A stretch of DNA of 64,000 bases, from the NCBI GenBank assembly GCA_011032825.1, contig JAADJZ010000027.1, positions 372,001-436,000 on the forward strand, written 5' to 3'. The stretch's first letter is position 1. Each line of letters opens with the position of its first letter. The DNA comes from Massariosphaeria phaeospora (lineage: Eukaryota > Ascomycota > Dothideomycetes > Pleosporales). The position numbers and the translations under genes were made by a program. Shown here in pieces: positions 1-10,007 of this stretch. Under the pieces are notes generated by a model. That model worked only from the letters and a program-made list of their open reading frames with translations, searched no databases and was not told the origin of the DNA.

Positions 1-41
1 TAGTTTAAGCTTGTTAGATATACCAAAGCTAAGTACAGCAT

Positions 42-553
42 TGTTATCAGGAGTTTCTCTTACCGAAGGTAATCTCGATCGAACTCGGAGATTCCGCCTA
101 AGGGATTGTTCTGTGTTCGAAAAGCTTGGTGACAACAAAAGAAACAATCTCAATTCTATTCTAGATAGAATAACAAAGTAACAATCTGTTGCCTATAGAT
201 CCACTCTATGTATAAAATGTACTTAAAAGAGTTAACTACAAAGAATCTAAACTGTAAAGAAAATTCTGCTAATCTATATAGTTCTATGATTCTTCGCTAA
301 AAGCGTTCTGCTTTGCCTGCTACGTTCTGCTACGCCGTAGCGTTCGTAGCGCCCGTAGCAACTGCTGCTTAGTGTGCTACGTGCTAAGATCTTGTATTAC
401 TTTGTAGCGCACGTAGCGCATTACGTAACTTTTTGCTAACCTAATTCTACTTCGCGCGTCGCTGTACTTCCGTCTTGCAAACCTGCAAGCTCTAACAATC
501 CTTCTGCGTCGTTGCTTAGTCTACGATACCTAGTATCGTCTTTGTTTGTAACA
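42..553. repeat. Solo LTR of the old gypsy family
   Basis: A 512-bp sequence starts TGTTATCAGG and ends TTTGTAACA. Its relatives lie at 17222-17725, 23935-24838 and (5'-truncated) 21767-22111. The 5 bases AGCAT lie on both sides (37-41 and 554-558), which is the target duplication expected of a solo LTR left by LTR-LTR recombination. This copy is the least RIP-mutated of the four, with more C and G retained. Confidence 0.75.
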
Positions 554-558
554 AGCAT

Positions 559-894
559 CTATAATAATAATATACACAACTTTAACAAAAGTTAAAACTA
601 GTTTCTAAATAAGTGTTATTAACTTTATAAAAGTTGTTACAAGCTTTTAAAAACGTACTTAAGTTAATTTTATCTAGCTAGGCAATTAAAAGTAAGTAAT
701 AGTTATTTAAAGCATCTGCGCCGCAAAGTACGCAATTCTACTATTTATTATCTACAAAAAGCGCGTTTACATTTTAGAATAGTACAAAAAGAACTTTATA
801 CTTAGCAATTAAAAACTTTTAGTTTCTAAAAACAGCTAGACAAACAACGCTTTTAGTTTTAAATAGTTAAAGCATTTTAACGCGCATACAAAAG
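559..894 (+). pseudogene. RIP-degraded pogo-like transposase fragment
   Basis: AT-rich sequence with no usable frame. Positions about 720-894 resemble part of the degraded transposase at 18050-18230 (shared stretches such as TCTAAAAACGGCTAGACAAG with scattered transitions). It is cut off on the right by the MITE starting at 895. The first 150 bases show nothing I can assign. Confidence 0.4.
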
Positions 895-1286
895 TACGCT
901 AGCGAATAAATAAAAAGTACTTATTAATAGGTATAAGTTAAGTTATAAGTTGCATAGACTTTAGGTTAAAATTAAGTTAGAGTTAACCTAGCGTAGGTAG
1001 GAGTTAAGTTAGAGTAGTTAAAGCTTTAGGTTAAGAGTTAAGTTAGAGTTACCTAAATAGTTAAAAAACTATAATAAATAAATGTAATAAATATACATAA
1101 AAAACTTAATATTAATATAAGTTGTAATATTATGTAAAACCTAACTACAACTCTAAGCTTTAACTACTTTAACTTAACTTCAACTTAAGCTACTTAGTAA
1201 CTAGCGCGAGTTAAAGCTAGAGTTAAGTTAGAGTCTAACGTAAGCTAACTTAACTCTAACTTAACTTCTACTTATTTACTAGCCTA
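895..1286. mobile_element. hAT-like MITE, RIP-degraded copy
   Basis: About 392 bp that aligns end to end with the cleaner copy at 24321-24713, differing mostly by C-to-T and G-to-A. It begins TACGCTAGCGAAT and ends with a related inverted terminus (TTACTAGCCTA). It has no coding capacity. No target duplication is recognisable, perhaps because the flanks have mutated. Confidence 0.65.
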
Positions 1287-2944
1287 TTTATAGTTGTAAA
1301 CTTTGTACTATTGTAAGCTAATTATGCTGTTAGCAAAAGTTTAACTTAGTTGTTTTGCAGCTTGTTAGCGTACATTCGTAGGTACTATTCTAGCGTTTAG
1401 TTCGTTTATTTTATCTAACTATTCGTTTGCGAGTAGAAGCTAGTTAATAGCTTCTTTGCAACTTCTAACTAGGCTAAAAACGTATTCTAAAACTTTAATA
1501 TAAACAGTTTGTTTTTGTTTGTAATAAACTACTTTGGCAATTTGTAATTAGCAACAAGCGTTTTTGTAACTTCGTAGGCTATTTTTTTTTGCTGTAATTA
1601 ACTTTTCTGTTAGTACAAAGTATAATTCTTTAGTTAATTAATCTACGATTACCAAAATCGAGTTGCATAGCTGTGCTAATTCAAGTTTTAACAATTTTAA
1701 AAGCTTTACTATAAAGTCTATTGTAACGCTAATTTATAAGCGTGCAAGTAGTTTTAGCAATTAAAGTAATCTATAAAGCTTATGTCTTTTAGGTTTGTTT
1801 TTTAAACAATTTAAATAGTTGCTTATTGCTTTTTAAACTGCGTTTTGTACGTAGAGCATTAAGTACTTGTTTAAAATTTATTAAACTATTTTGTTAATTC
1901 TTAAGTGTTTATATGCTTGTAAAGCATGTAATTCTTAAATAAGTTGTATAGCTTAAGTGTCGTTTGTAACTATCTATCTTTGCTAGTTGTTTTTGCTCTA
2001 TTTTTAGTACATTCTTTTTTTAATGCTTGTAACTTTAGCTATTTTAGCTAATTGTAGTTAGTTGTATTTAAAAGTTTTGTTTAAGTTTCGTTGTAATACT
2101 AGGTTATACGTAGCTAGTTTGTTAGTTTTTATAAAATCTAATTTTCAACTAAGCGCGTTTGCGGCTCTATTGTTAGTTTCTTTGCAATAGTAAATCTTAA
2201 TATCGTAATCTACTATAAATTTAGCTTATTTAACTTGTTGTTTATTTAATTTCTTAGTAGTAGTAAAGCTAGTAAAGTTTTAGTAGTTTAAGTACACTTG
2301 TACTTAATGCTTTGCTTTTTTTAGCTATGCTTTTTATTGTTTAAAAGCGTTTATTATTGCTAATAGCTTTTTGTTGTAAACGATGTAGTTGAGTTCTACT
2401 CTTAAAAACTTTTTAAAATAGTAAAACACTAGTTTCTATTTTCTGTCGTTGCATTGCTGTAAAAGTATTACTTTTAATGCGTAGTTTAAAGCATTAGTTT
2501 TTACTTAAGTTTTTTTTTTAAGTTGTGCATTTGTAGCATTAGTGCTGTAGTAAACTTTTTTTAAAGTTCTTAAAACGCTTGTTTTTGTGCTTTTGTTTAT
2601 TTAAACTTTTTATTTTTTTTAGTAACTTTTAAAAGCGGTGTCGTAGTCTTAGAGTAATTTTTAATAAACTTTTAGTAGAAGTTAGCAAATTCTAAGAAAA
2701 ACTGCACGTTTTTTACTGTCTTAGAAGTTAGCTACTTTTGTATAATCTAGATTTTCTTTAAGTCTATAAATACACTTTTTTTTGAGATAATAAATTTTAA
2801 ATAGCTAGTTTTTGTAACGTAGAATTTACATTTCTTTAAATAAAGTAGTAGCTAGTACTGCTTTATCTTTTGTAGCACTTTTTTAACATGTTTTTAATGT
2901 TCTTTAAATATTCTTTTAGAGTATATTAATACGTTGTTTAAGTA

Positions 2945-4825
2945 ACGTTATCTACTACTAAGCAGCGTACTCTACTAAGCAGCGCACTCTACTAAAATCG
3001 TACTAAAAAACATAGTACACATTACGATTATACTGTATTATACTGTATTATACTAAATCAACTAGTATTATTTAGTATTAGAATTACTAGAAGCAACTAC
3101 TTTATAGGTTCGCGCATTATGCTTTGTTTTGCTACAGCGTTTACAGCGTCGTTGTCGTAGTACTACACCTACTACACTATTACTACTTAACCTTTTCGCA
3201 ACTATTTTTTACTTACTACTACTTTTCTTAATAGCTAACTTAGCTCTAGCTTTTATTGTAAGCGTACTTTTTTTTTAGATGTACTTTTGTTTACGACTTT
3301 TACGCTTAGTTGCAGCCTTAACAGTAGTGCAAAGCTAGGTAATTTTATTAACTATTAATGCGTATTTGTAAGCTACTACTAACGCGCTTTTTTTAAGCTT
3401 CTGCAGCGACTTAACAATAGAAGTTAGTAATAAGTTAACGCGAAACCTAACTTTACTACGAATAAAAGTAGATTAAGCTTTAAACTCGCGCGCGTTGCTT
3501 AGTGTTTGCAACTCTCAAACAGTAAGTTGCTAAGGCAGCTAATTAGGTGTACAGAAACGCATATTAAGTTTTAATATTATAGCATTTAGGTTATGTAAAA
3601 CAAGCCTAGCACTTTTAAAAGCTTTTTTAATGCTTTTTGCTATAAACGTTTTAAGATAAGCAGTTTTAAACGTAGTAAAAAAGTCTAGTTTAGCAATGTA
3701 AGTAACGAAGCAACGTGTTAAAACTATAATCTTAGTACTATATGCGCGCTTTAACGGCGAAAAGTAGCTAACGTTAAAAAGCTATAGCAAGTGCAACGAG
3801 TGTAGAAGCATACACAAAGTAATTATTTTATATTCTATATAGTAATCTTAGAAAGCAAGCGAGTTATAGCTTTTATAGCTGTTTAAAATTAGTAGCTTAC
3901 TACTTTCTATAGTACACAACATAGTAAACGCGTTAAAGTGCTTTAACTACGCAATTCTAAGCTTATTGTTTGTCTAGCTGTTTTTACTAATAGTAAGAAC
4001 TTAGTTGCGAGATATAAAAACATCTTTGTACTACGTAGAAATATAAACTATACTAGCGTAGATAATAAAAAGTAAAATCGCTTACTTACTTGCGCGGATG
4101 CAACTAATAACAGTAACTTACTTGCAATTACCTAGCTAAACTATCTTAAGTTTCTTACGTTTCTTTAAAGCTGTAATAACAAGCTAAAAGCTTATAACGC
4201 TTATTATAAAGCTAGATTTGTCGAAGTTGTAAGTGTTTTTATCTAGAATGCTATGCTTCGCTTTTACGTTAGCTACAAGCTTAAACTACGCGTTTATAAC
4301 TTTAAGATTTTTTTGTTTCTTTCTTTAATTATTGTAAAATCGAGTTTAACGCGTTTTAAGCTTTTTTTTTTTGCTTTATAAACTAGTCTAGCTAGTTGTT
4401 GCTAACTAGCTTAAGCTTTTAGTAGGTGCGCAAGTTGTTGGCTATATCTCGCAGTAAACTTTTTGATAGTAAAAACTCTTTTGAATCTAGGTTAAGTATA
4501 CGCTCTACTATTGCGTTCTTTTTAAGCAGCGTAAAATTCTTGCAGTTAAGCTTACAATCGCGTCGTAAGCGTTGTTTGTAGTTTTAATAGTTAAAAGTTT
4601 TTTTAGGCACTAGATAAGCTTGCGCAGCAGCTCGTTAAGAAAAAAACGCGTTAAATCTCGTAGCTCAAATAGCAATAGTTATTCTAGCTTTATTACTAGT
4701 TGATATAGTAGATAGTAGTAGTTGCATTGTAATAGTACTAGTGCTTTTAGTACGATTTTAGTAGAGTGCGCTGCTTAGTAAAGTGCGCTACTTAGTAAAG
4801 TACGCTACTTAGTAGTAGATAACGT
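2945..4825 (-). mobile_element. Pogo-like DNA transposon, RIP-degraded, inside gypsy RT
   Basis: It is bounded by TA on both sides (2943-2944 and 4826-4827). The inverted termini start ACGTTATCTACTACTAAGCAG, and within them a 17-bp block (ACTAAGCAGCG...) repeats two to three times. Weak similarity on the minus strand to the C-terminal part of the transposase at 26241-27881 (around 3600) gives the orientation. No frame is open. It interrupts the reverse transcriptase of the older gypsy element. Confidence 0.65.
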
Positions 4826-5489
4826 TACGCTGTAACAAAAATGTCTAAGTATTTATATAGTGCTTTGTTAATTAAAGCCTAAAATATAGCTAAAGCATTA
4901 GTTAATTTAAATAGCATAACCTAGTACTTATAGAGTTTGTATCTAGTTTTAAAAGTTGTTAACTATTCGTGCTTTTTTGCAATTTTAATGCGATAGTATC
5001 TATCTCGTACGTTAAGTTTTGTAATTTATTTACTTTTTAAAGTTTATTTATAAGCTTTTAAATAAGCGGTAGTAAGTATTTGTTTTTTTGTATAATGTTG
5101 TTAAGCTGTTAATAGTCTACGCATAGTTTTAATTCTTCGTTTTTCTTTAGTACAAATAATATTAGCGAAGCTATTAAGCTTTTGCTTAGTTGTATATATT
5201 CTCGCTAGATATTTCTTTATATGTATTTTTTTAGTTTCTTTTGCTAGTTGTAAGTAAGAAAATACATTAGTTTTAATTGTAGTTTTTTTTTTTTTTTTTA
5301 AATAATTTTGTAATTCTATTTTTAGTAGTTTGCTAAGTTGTGCTTTTTGTTTTTTTTTTAAAAAGCTTTTAAACTTCGTTTAGTATTTAGTAAAAAAGTT
5401 TTTAAACTTTATTTTTTATTTTTTTAAAAAGTTAAATCGCGGTTTGTTTGCTTTTAAAAGCGCAACTTGTTGTATCTATATAACGCTTA

Positions 5490-7311
5490 ACGTAGTTTAC
5501 TATCGAGTTAGCAGCTTTATTAAGTTAGCAGCGCTACTCTACTAACACGCTTGCGTAGCAACAACGCGTAATATCTTAACAACGCAACGTGCAAAAGTCT
5601 TATAATAAAAGAGATATTTACTTTGCTATTTTTAATATTTAATTAAACTAAGTTTTAAGCGAAAAACGCGCTGCAGAGATCTACAACGTTTTTTAAACAA
5701 CAATCTAAAACTAACGCGCTAGACAACACGCTTAACGCAACTGCAAGCTAAACCGCAAAAGCTTAACAAAGCTAAAGAAAAAAGTAATTGTACAGCGTAT
5801 ATTTAACAAGAGTTTACGTAGTATACCGCTTTTGAAAGCACACATACGAGATATAGCTAATAGACTACTAAGCAATCGCAAAAGCAACTTTACTAGCAAG
5901 AACTAGGTTAATAGGTTTATTAAGCGTACTTTTAAGCTGCGAACGCGATAGAGCTGTTTGTACAATTGCTAGCGAGCTGCTTGCAAAGACTTAGCGCTTA
6001 TACTACTCTAGTTCGAGCTTGTTTAATTAATAAAAGCGAAGTATAGTATTCTTAATAAGAATACCTAGAACTTCGACGAAACAGGCTTTTTAATAGGCAA
6101 AATTACGTTTTAGCTCGTAGTAACAAGCTTAGATAAGCTTAAGAAAGCAAAGAAACTACAGCTTAGCAATCGCAAGTAGACTACTTTAATACAAGCCGTT
6201 AGCGCGATAGAAAAGCGCATTCTACTTTTTATTATTTTTGCTAGCAAAGTTCTAATCTCTACCTAGTTTAAGCTAGGTATACTACGCAACTAAGTTATCT
6301 AAGTTAGTTTAAATAGCTAGACGAGCAACGATCTAGAGCTTGCCTAGCTTAAATACTTTAATACGCATGCAAAATTTGTAAAAGCGTACAAGCTGTTTAT
6401 TATTAACAGCTACAAAAGCTATATCTCGCTTGCTTTCTAGAACTACTGCAAAGAGAATAAAATTATTGCTTTTTGCATGCTATTTTACTTATTGCACTTG
6501 CTGCAGCTTCTCGACGTTGCTTGCTTCGCGCTGCTAAAGCGCTTTTATAGCGACAGCATTTTAGCTTTAGCGCGCAACTACATCTACTACATTAGCAAAA
6601 AAACTTTTTTACTAGCCTTTAAAGCTGCCTACGAGTATACATTTACTAAAAAAAACGCTTGCGCAAGGTTTAAAAGCGCTAGGTTAGTTTTATTTAACTT
6701 AGATGTAGTGTTATTAAAGCTTAATGTAAAGTTGCACACGCTAACTCTACTACGACGCAACAACGCTGCGTAGAAAGCGAAAACGCTGCGCAACGCTAAA
6801 AAGCTAGAAGCTTAAACTACGCTTATTTAATAGAGAATGCAAAAGCGCCTAAGTTTCTTAGCAAGCTTTTTTAACAAGTAGGTACAATAGCTAAGTAAAA
6901 GCGCGCAGCAAATAGCGCATAATATAGTGTTGCTATAAAAAAAACAAGCGCGTATGCAAAGTGCAAAAGCTAAAAAAAGCAGTATATACAAGTAGAGAAA
7001 ACGCTAACAGTTAGTAAAGTGTTTAACTTAATTGCTAAAAAAAAAAGTAGTAGTTGTAAAAAAAGCAAGACGCTTGCGAAAAAAGTGCGCGCTAAAAAGC
7101 GCTATAGCTGTTGCAGCAAAGTTAGGCACAACTTTCGCACTTGTAAAGTAAAAATAAAAAATGTAAATAATAGCAAAAAATTTGAAGTATAATCTACTGT
7201 AGTGTATAGTAAAAAAAATTGTTGTAGTATTGCGCAGCGTTGCTGCGTAAGCGTGTTGGTAGAGTAGAGCTGCTAACTCAATAAAGCTGCTAACTCGATA
7301 GTAAACTACGT
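5490..7311 (+). mobile_element. Pogo-like DNA transposon, RIP-degraded
   Basis: A 1822-bp element flanked by TA (5488-5489 and 7312-7313). The termini start ACGTAGTTTACTATCGAG and contain a doublet GAGTTAGCAGC / AAGTTAGCAGC. The plus strand carries a wrecked transposase. The longest surviving open stretch, 6477-6773, is plainly homologous to the DDE-domain end of the transposase at 26241-27881 (for example LLQLLDVACFALLKRFYSD against LLQPLDVACFAPLKRSYSD). Other parts contain many TAA/TAG codons. Confidence 0.8.
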
Positions 7312-8469
7312 TATTTGCTAAAAGTTTTTTTTACAAATTCTTGCAATTTTGTAAAGTGCAATTAAACTAATTTTTTTTATTTTTAAGTAAGTTTTAAATT
7401 GTTGATTTGTTTTGTTGTACTATAGCAACTTTTTTTTTAAGCCTTTAGCTGCGTATTGTTTTGTTTTTTTAATTAATATTAAAGTTGTGTTTTTGTAGCT
7501 AGTTGTACTTAATATACATGTTAAAACTTTTAAAGTTTATAATATTAATACACTGTCGATGCTTAATGCTCGCAACTTTTAACTTAATTTTTTAAGTTTT
7601 TAAGTTTATTAAACTGTTTCTATATTTTAGTAGTTGTCTGTTAGCTAATACTATTTGTATTAGTTAATTCTTAACTTAGTAAAGTATCTTGTTTTTTTTT
7701 ACTTATCTTAAAGAGACTAATGTTTAAGCAGCTTTGCTATTAAGTAGTGCAGTAAGCTTTTAGCTTGCAACTTTCGCTTTTACTTTTATATAGTTTTATT
7801 TTAGTTGCGTTTTTTATACGCTTTGTACGGTTGTGCTAAAAGCACTTATACTATTCTAACTATAAGTCTAGTAGCCTACTAGTTTTTTGCTAAAAAAGCC
7901 TTTAAAGCTTATTTTTTTAGAATATTTTATTGCTTGTAGTAGTTGCATTTGTTAGCGAAGCATTTTTATAGCTTTAAAAACTTGTTGTAGTTTTAGTTTT
8001 TAAAATTTTATTCTGTTGCATTTTTTTATAGCTCGTAGATAGTGCATTTTGTAGTGTAAAAAAGCTAACGTGCTTTTTTACACATGTTGTAATTTTCTGC
8101 GCATAATTCGTTGTTGCATTTTAAATAGTTCTTGTTTTTTAAACTTATAAGCTACTATTCTGTAATATGCTTGTAAAACTAGTGTATTTAACATTTTTTA
8201 TTGTAATACTACGCTTATTTGCAGCTACTATTATAGTTTTTAAACTAGTTGTTGTAATTGTGTATATAACATTTTGTTACTATATATTCGCTGTTTTTAA
8301 GCAAAACGTATAATAGTAGTTCTAGCTATTGCTAAGCAAATATTTTATTATTTGCGTAGTACACATAGTTCTTTTTATTACACTAGTACTAAAGTAAGTT
8401 TTTGTAATTGTTTTAATTAGCAAACTGTATTTTTTTTAGTTAGTTTTTGTTGTGCTATTGCTGCGTTTA

Positions 8470-8690
8470 TGTAAGGCCGGGTAGCCTTACGTGTTTGTTT
8501 CCTTCCGATTGATGGCCACTGTGGGCCATAACGGGCTAGACTAGTCCCTTGCGGGGCCTTTAAAGGTACCCCGCACCGAATCGCTGCCAAGACAGCGATT
8601 CGTCTCTCTTACACGAATATACTATCTTCATTACCATACTATTGATCTATCTCAAGTGTTATCAAACCTACGATTAGACGCAGTCTTACA
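8470..8690 (+). repeat. 5' LTR of chromodomain gypsy element
   Basis: 221 bp, TG...CA. It contains a palindromic TATA-like core CCTTTAAAGG near 8558-8567 and, just downstream, a perfect 10-bp stem (8577-8586 with 8593-8602, loop of 6). The transcription start is probably near this hairpin (inference from spacing to TTTAAA). It also carries the GGCC dyad motif seen throughout the element's non-coding parts. Confidence 0.95.
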
Positions 8691-8702
8691 TTCGAATCGC
8701 TC
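8691..8702 (+). promoter_or_regulatory. Putative self-priming primer binding site
   Basis: The bases directly after the LTR read TTCGAATCGCTC. Nine of them (CGAATCGCT) are complementary to AGCGATTCG at 8594-8602 inside the LTR, near the expected mRNA 5' end. This is the arrangement of self-primed Ty3/gypsy elements of the Tf1/sushi type. An alternative is priming by a tRNA T-arm, since TTCGAATC also resembles that conserved loop. Confidence 0.5.
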
Positions 8703-8741
8703 TATTAAAATACTTTCGATAGATCGATTACCTCGTCTACA

Positions 8742-10007
8742 ATGTCCGGTCTATCTAACAATCAAGCCACGTTGCCTCTAGGACACCTAGATAGGGGTTC
8801 TATTGTGCGGCCAGGCACTCCCCGACCTCCAGTCGTGGATGAGACCGAACAGGATGAGGATGCCGATGAAGAAGTCCAGATTGGTAATGGTGCTGACGTT
8901 CCAGGGCGTAGTCGCGCTTCTAGCGCCGAACTGGGCCAGAATGACCCAGTTCGCCCCGAAGGGGATCCCAACACCCCACCCTCAAACGATGAGGATAACG
9001 ACGCACCATCGAACCCCCCTATGAAGCGGGCTCTCGACAAGCTGAAGACTTGGTGGCAGAATGAGCAGGACCGTACAGAACTCATTCGCCTCAAGGCGTT
9101 GAAGGCTCTATACCAGGACGGAGACAAAACGGCGCTTGCTAAGGCCATTGGGCAACCAGTCGTGCCAGCACCCGCCCGGACCGTTTCCGACCGGGTTAAT
9201 TTGCCTCGCCCTGAGCCACCGCACCGCTATTCGAAGAAGGATCGCGCAGACTACAACCGATGGGTCCGCGATTGCGAAGGCTACCACACAAAGAGCCCCG
9301 ACTTCTTCAGCGAACCTCAAAAGGTTTCTTTTGGGTTAACGTACGTTACCGAAAACCTCCGTACGCTCTGGGAAACCTATGAGATCCATAAGAGAATACG
9401 ATCCCCTCTATGGTCCCCCACTTGGGCATCGCTTAAGGAACAAATGTTGGGTGCCCTAGGCACTCCCGAGGAACGTAAGCAGCAGGCATACGATTCTATC
9501 AAGGCTTTACGTCAGAAGCCATCTCAAACTCCTTCCGACCTACTCCTACTTCTTCAACCTCTTTGGACCGAGATCGACCAAACAAGCCTATTCAGCATGG
9601 CGGCGGACTTCACCGCGGCACTTCTCGAAGAAGTAAAGAAGCAACTACGTTACCTTCCGCTGCAGAGTCGCACTACCCTCCACCAAGTAGAGCAAGAAGC
9701 TAATCAGATCTATCGTGACCTCCAACAGGATAGTAAGATCCAAGGGAAGACTGAGAAGGACAAGAAGCGGGCCGCGTCGCCAACAGGACATAGATCGACT
9801 CATTCTGATGCCAAACGGCACAAAAAGGGACGCAACGGCCGCTTTAAACCTAGGAGAGGCGATGACAAGAAGGACAAGGGCTCTGACGAGCCGGTTTGCT
9901 ACGCATGTAACAAACCAGGCCATTTCGTCCCTGCTTGCCCTGACAAGGCAAAGAAGGACGCCTACTTTGAGAAGAGGAAGGGAAAAGGCAAGGGCTCAAG
10001 GAATTAG
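8742..10007 (+). CDS. Gag nucleocapsid protein
   Basis: 421 aa. This is the structural protein that packages retroelement RNA in virus-like particles. The N-terminal 100 residues are acidic and Pro/Asn-rich; the middle is a capsid-like helical region. The C-terminus has a basic linker and one CCHC zinc knuckle (C-x2-C-x4-H-x4-C, CYACNKPGHFVPAC) followed by a Lys/Gly-rich tail. The ATG lies 51 bases after the LTR. The frame is completely open, unlike pol. A G-GGA-AAA heptamer at 9980-9986, 18 nt before the stop, offers a -1 shift into pol. Confidence 0.9.
   Translation: MSGLSNNQATLPLGHLDRGSIVRPGTPRPPVVDETEQDEDADEEVQIGNGADVPGRSRASSAELGQNDPVRPEGDPNTPPSNDEDNDAPSNPPMKRALDKLKTWWQNEQDRTELIRLKALKALYQDGDKTALAKAIGQPVVPAPARTVSDRVNLPRPEPPHRYSKKDRADYNRWVRDCEGYHTKSPDFFSEPQKVSFGLTYVTENLRTLWETYEIHKRIRSPLWSPTWASLKEQMLGALGTPEERKQQAYDSIKALRQKPSQTPSDLLLLLQPLWTEIDQTSLFSMAADFTAALLEEVKKQLRYLPLQSRTTLHQVEQEANQIYRDLQQDSKIQGKTEKDKKRAASPTGHRSTHSDAKRHKKGRNGRFKPRRGDDKKDKGSDEPVCYACNKPGHFVPACPDKAKKDAYFEKRKGKGKGSRN
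9980..9986 (+). promoter_or_regulatory. Candidate -1 ribosomal frameshift heptamer
   Basis: GGGAAAA falls in the canonical X-XXY-YYZ register relative to the gag frame (codons GGA AAA). The -1 frame is open from here through the gag stop (10005-10007) and straight into protease. This explains how Pol, which has no convincing ATG of its own, is expressed. Confidence 0.6.

Larger units (their letters stand above)
1287..8464 (-). pseudogene. Old Ty3/gypsy element, heavily RIP-degraded, with nested insertions
   Basis: Very AT-rich DNA with no open frame. On the minus strand, conserved gypsy pol blocks are still recognisable under the mutations: an RNase H tail near 2100-2200 and reverse transcriptase sequence near 4870-4960 and 2800-2930. 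The reverse transcriptase region is split by the pogo element at 2945-4825, and a second pogo element lies at 5490-7311. The remainder continues at 15904-17221 beyond the younger gypsy insertion and ends in the LTR at 17222-17725. The left LTR of this element is not clearly identifiable. Confidence 0.55.
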
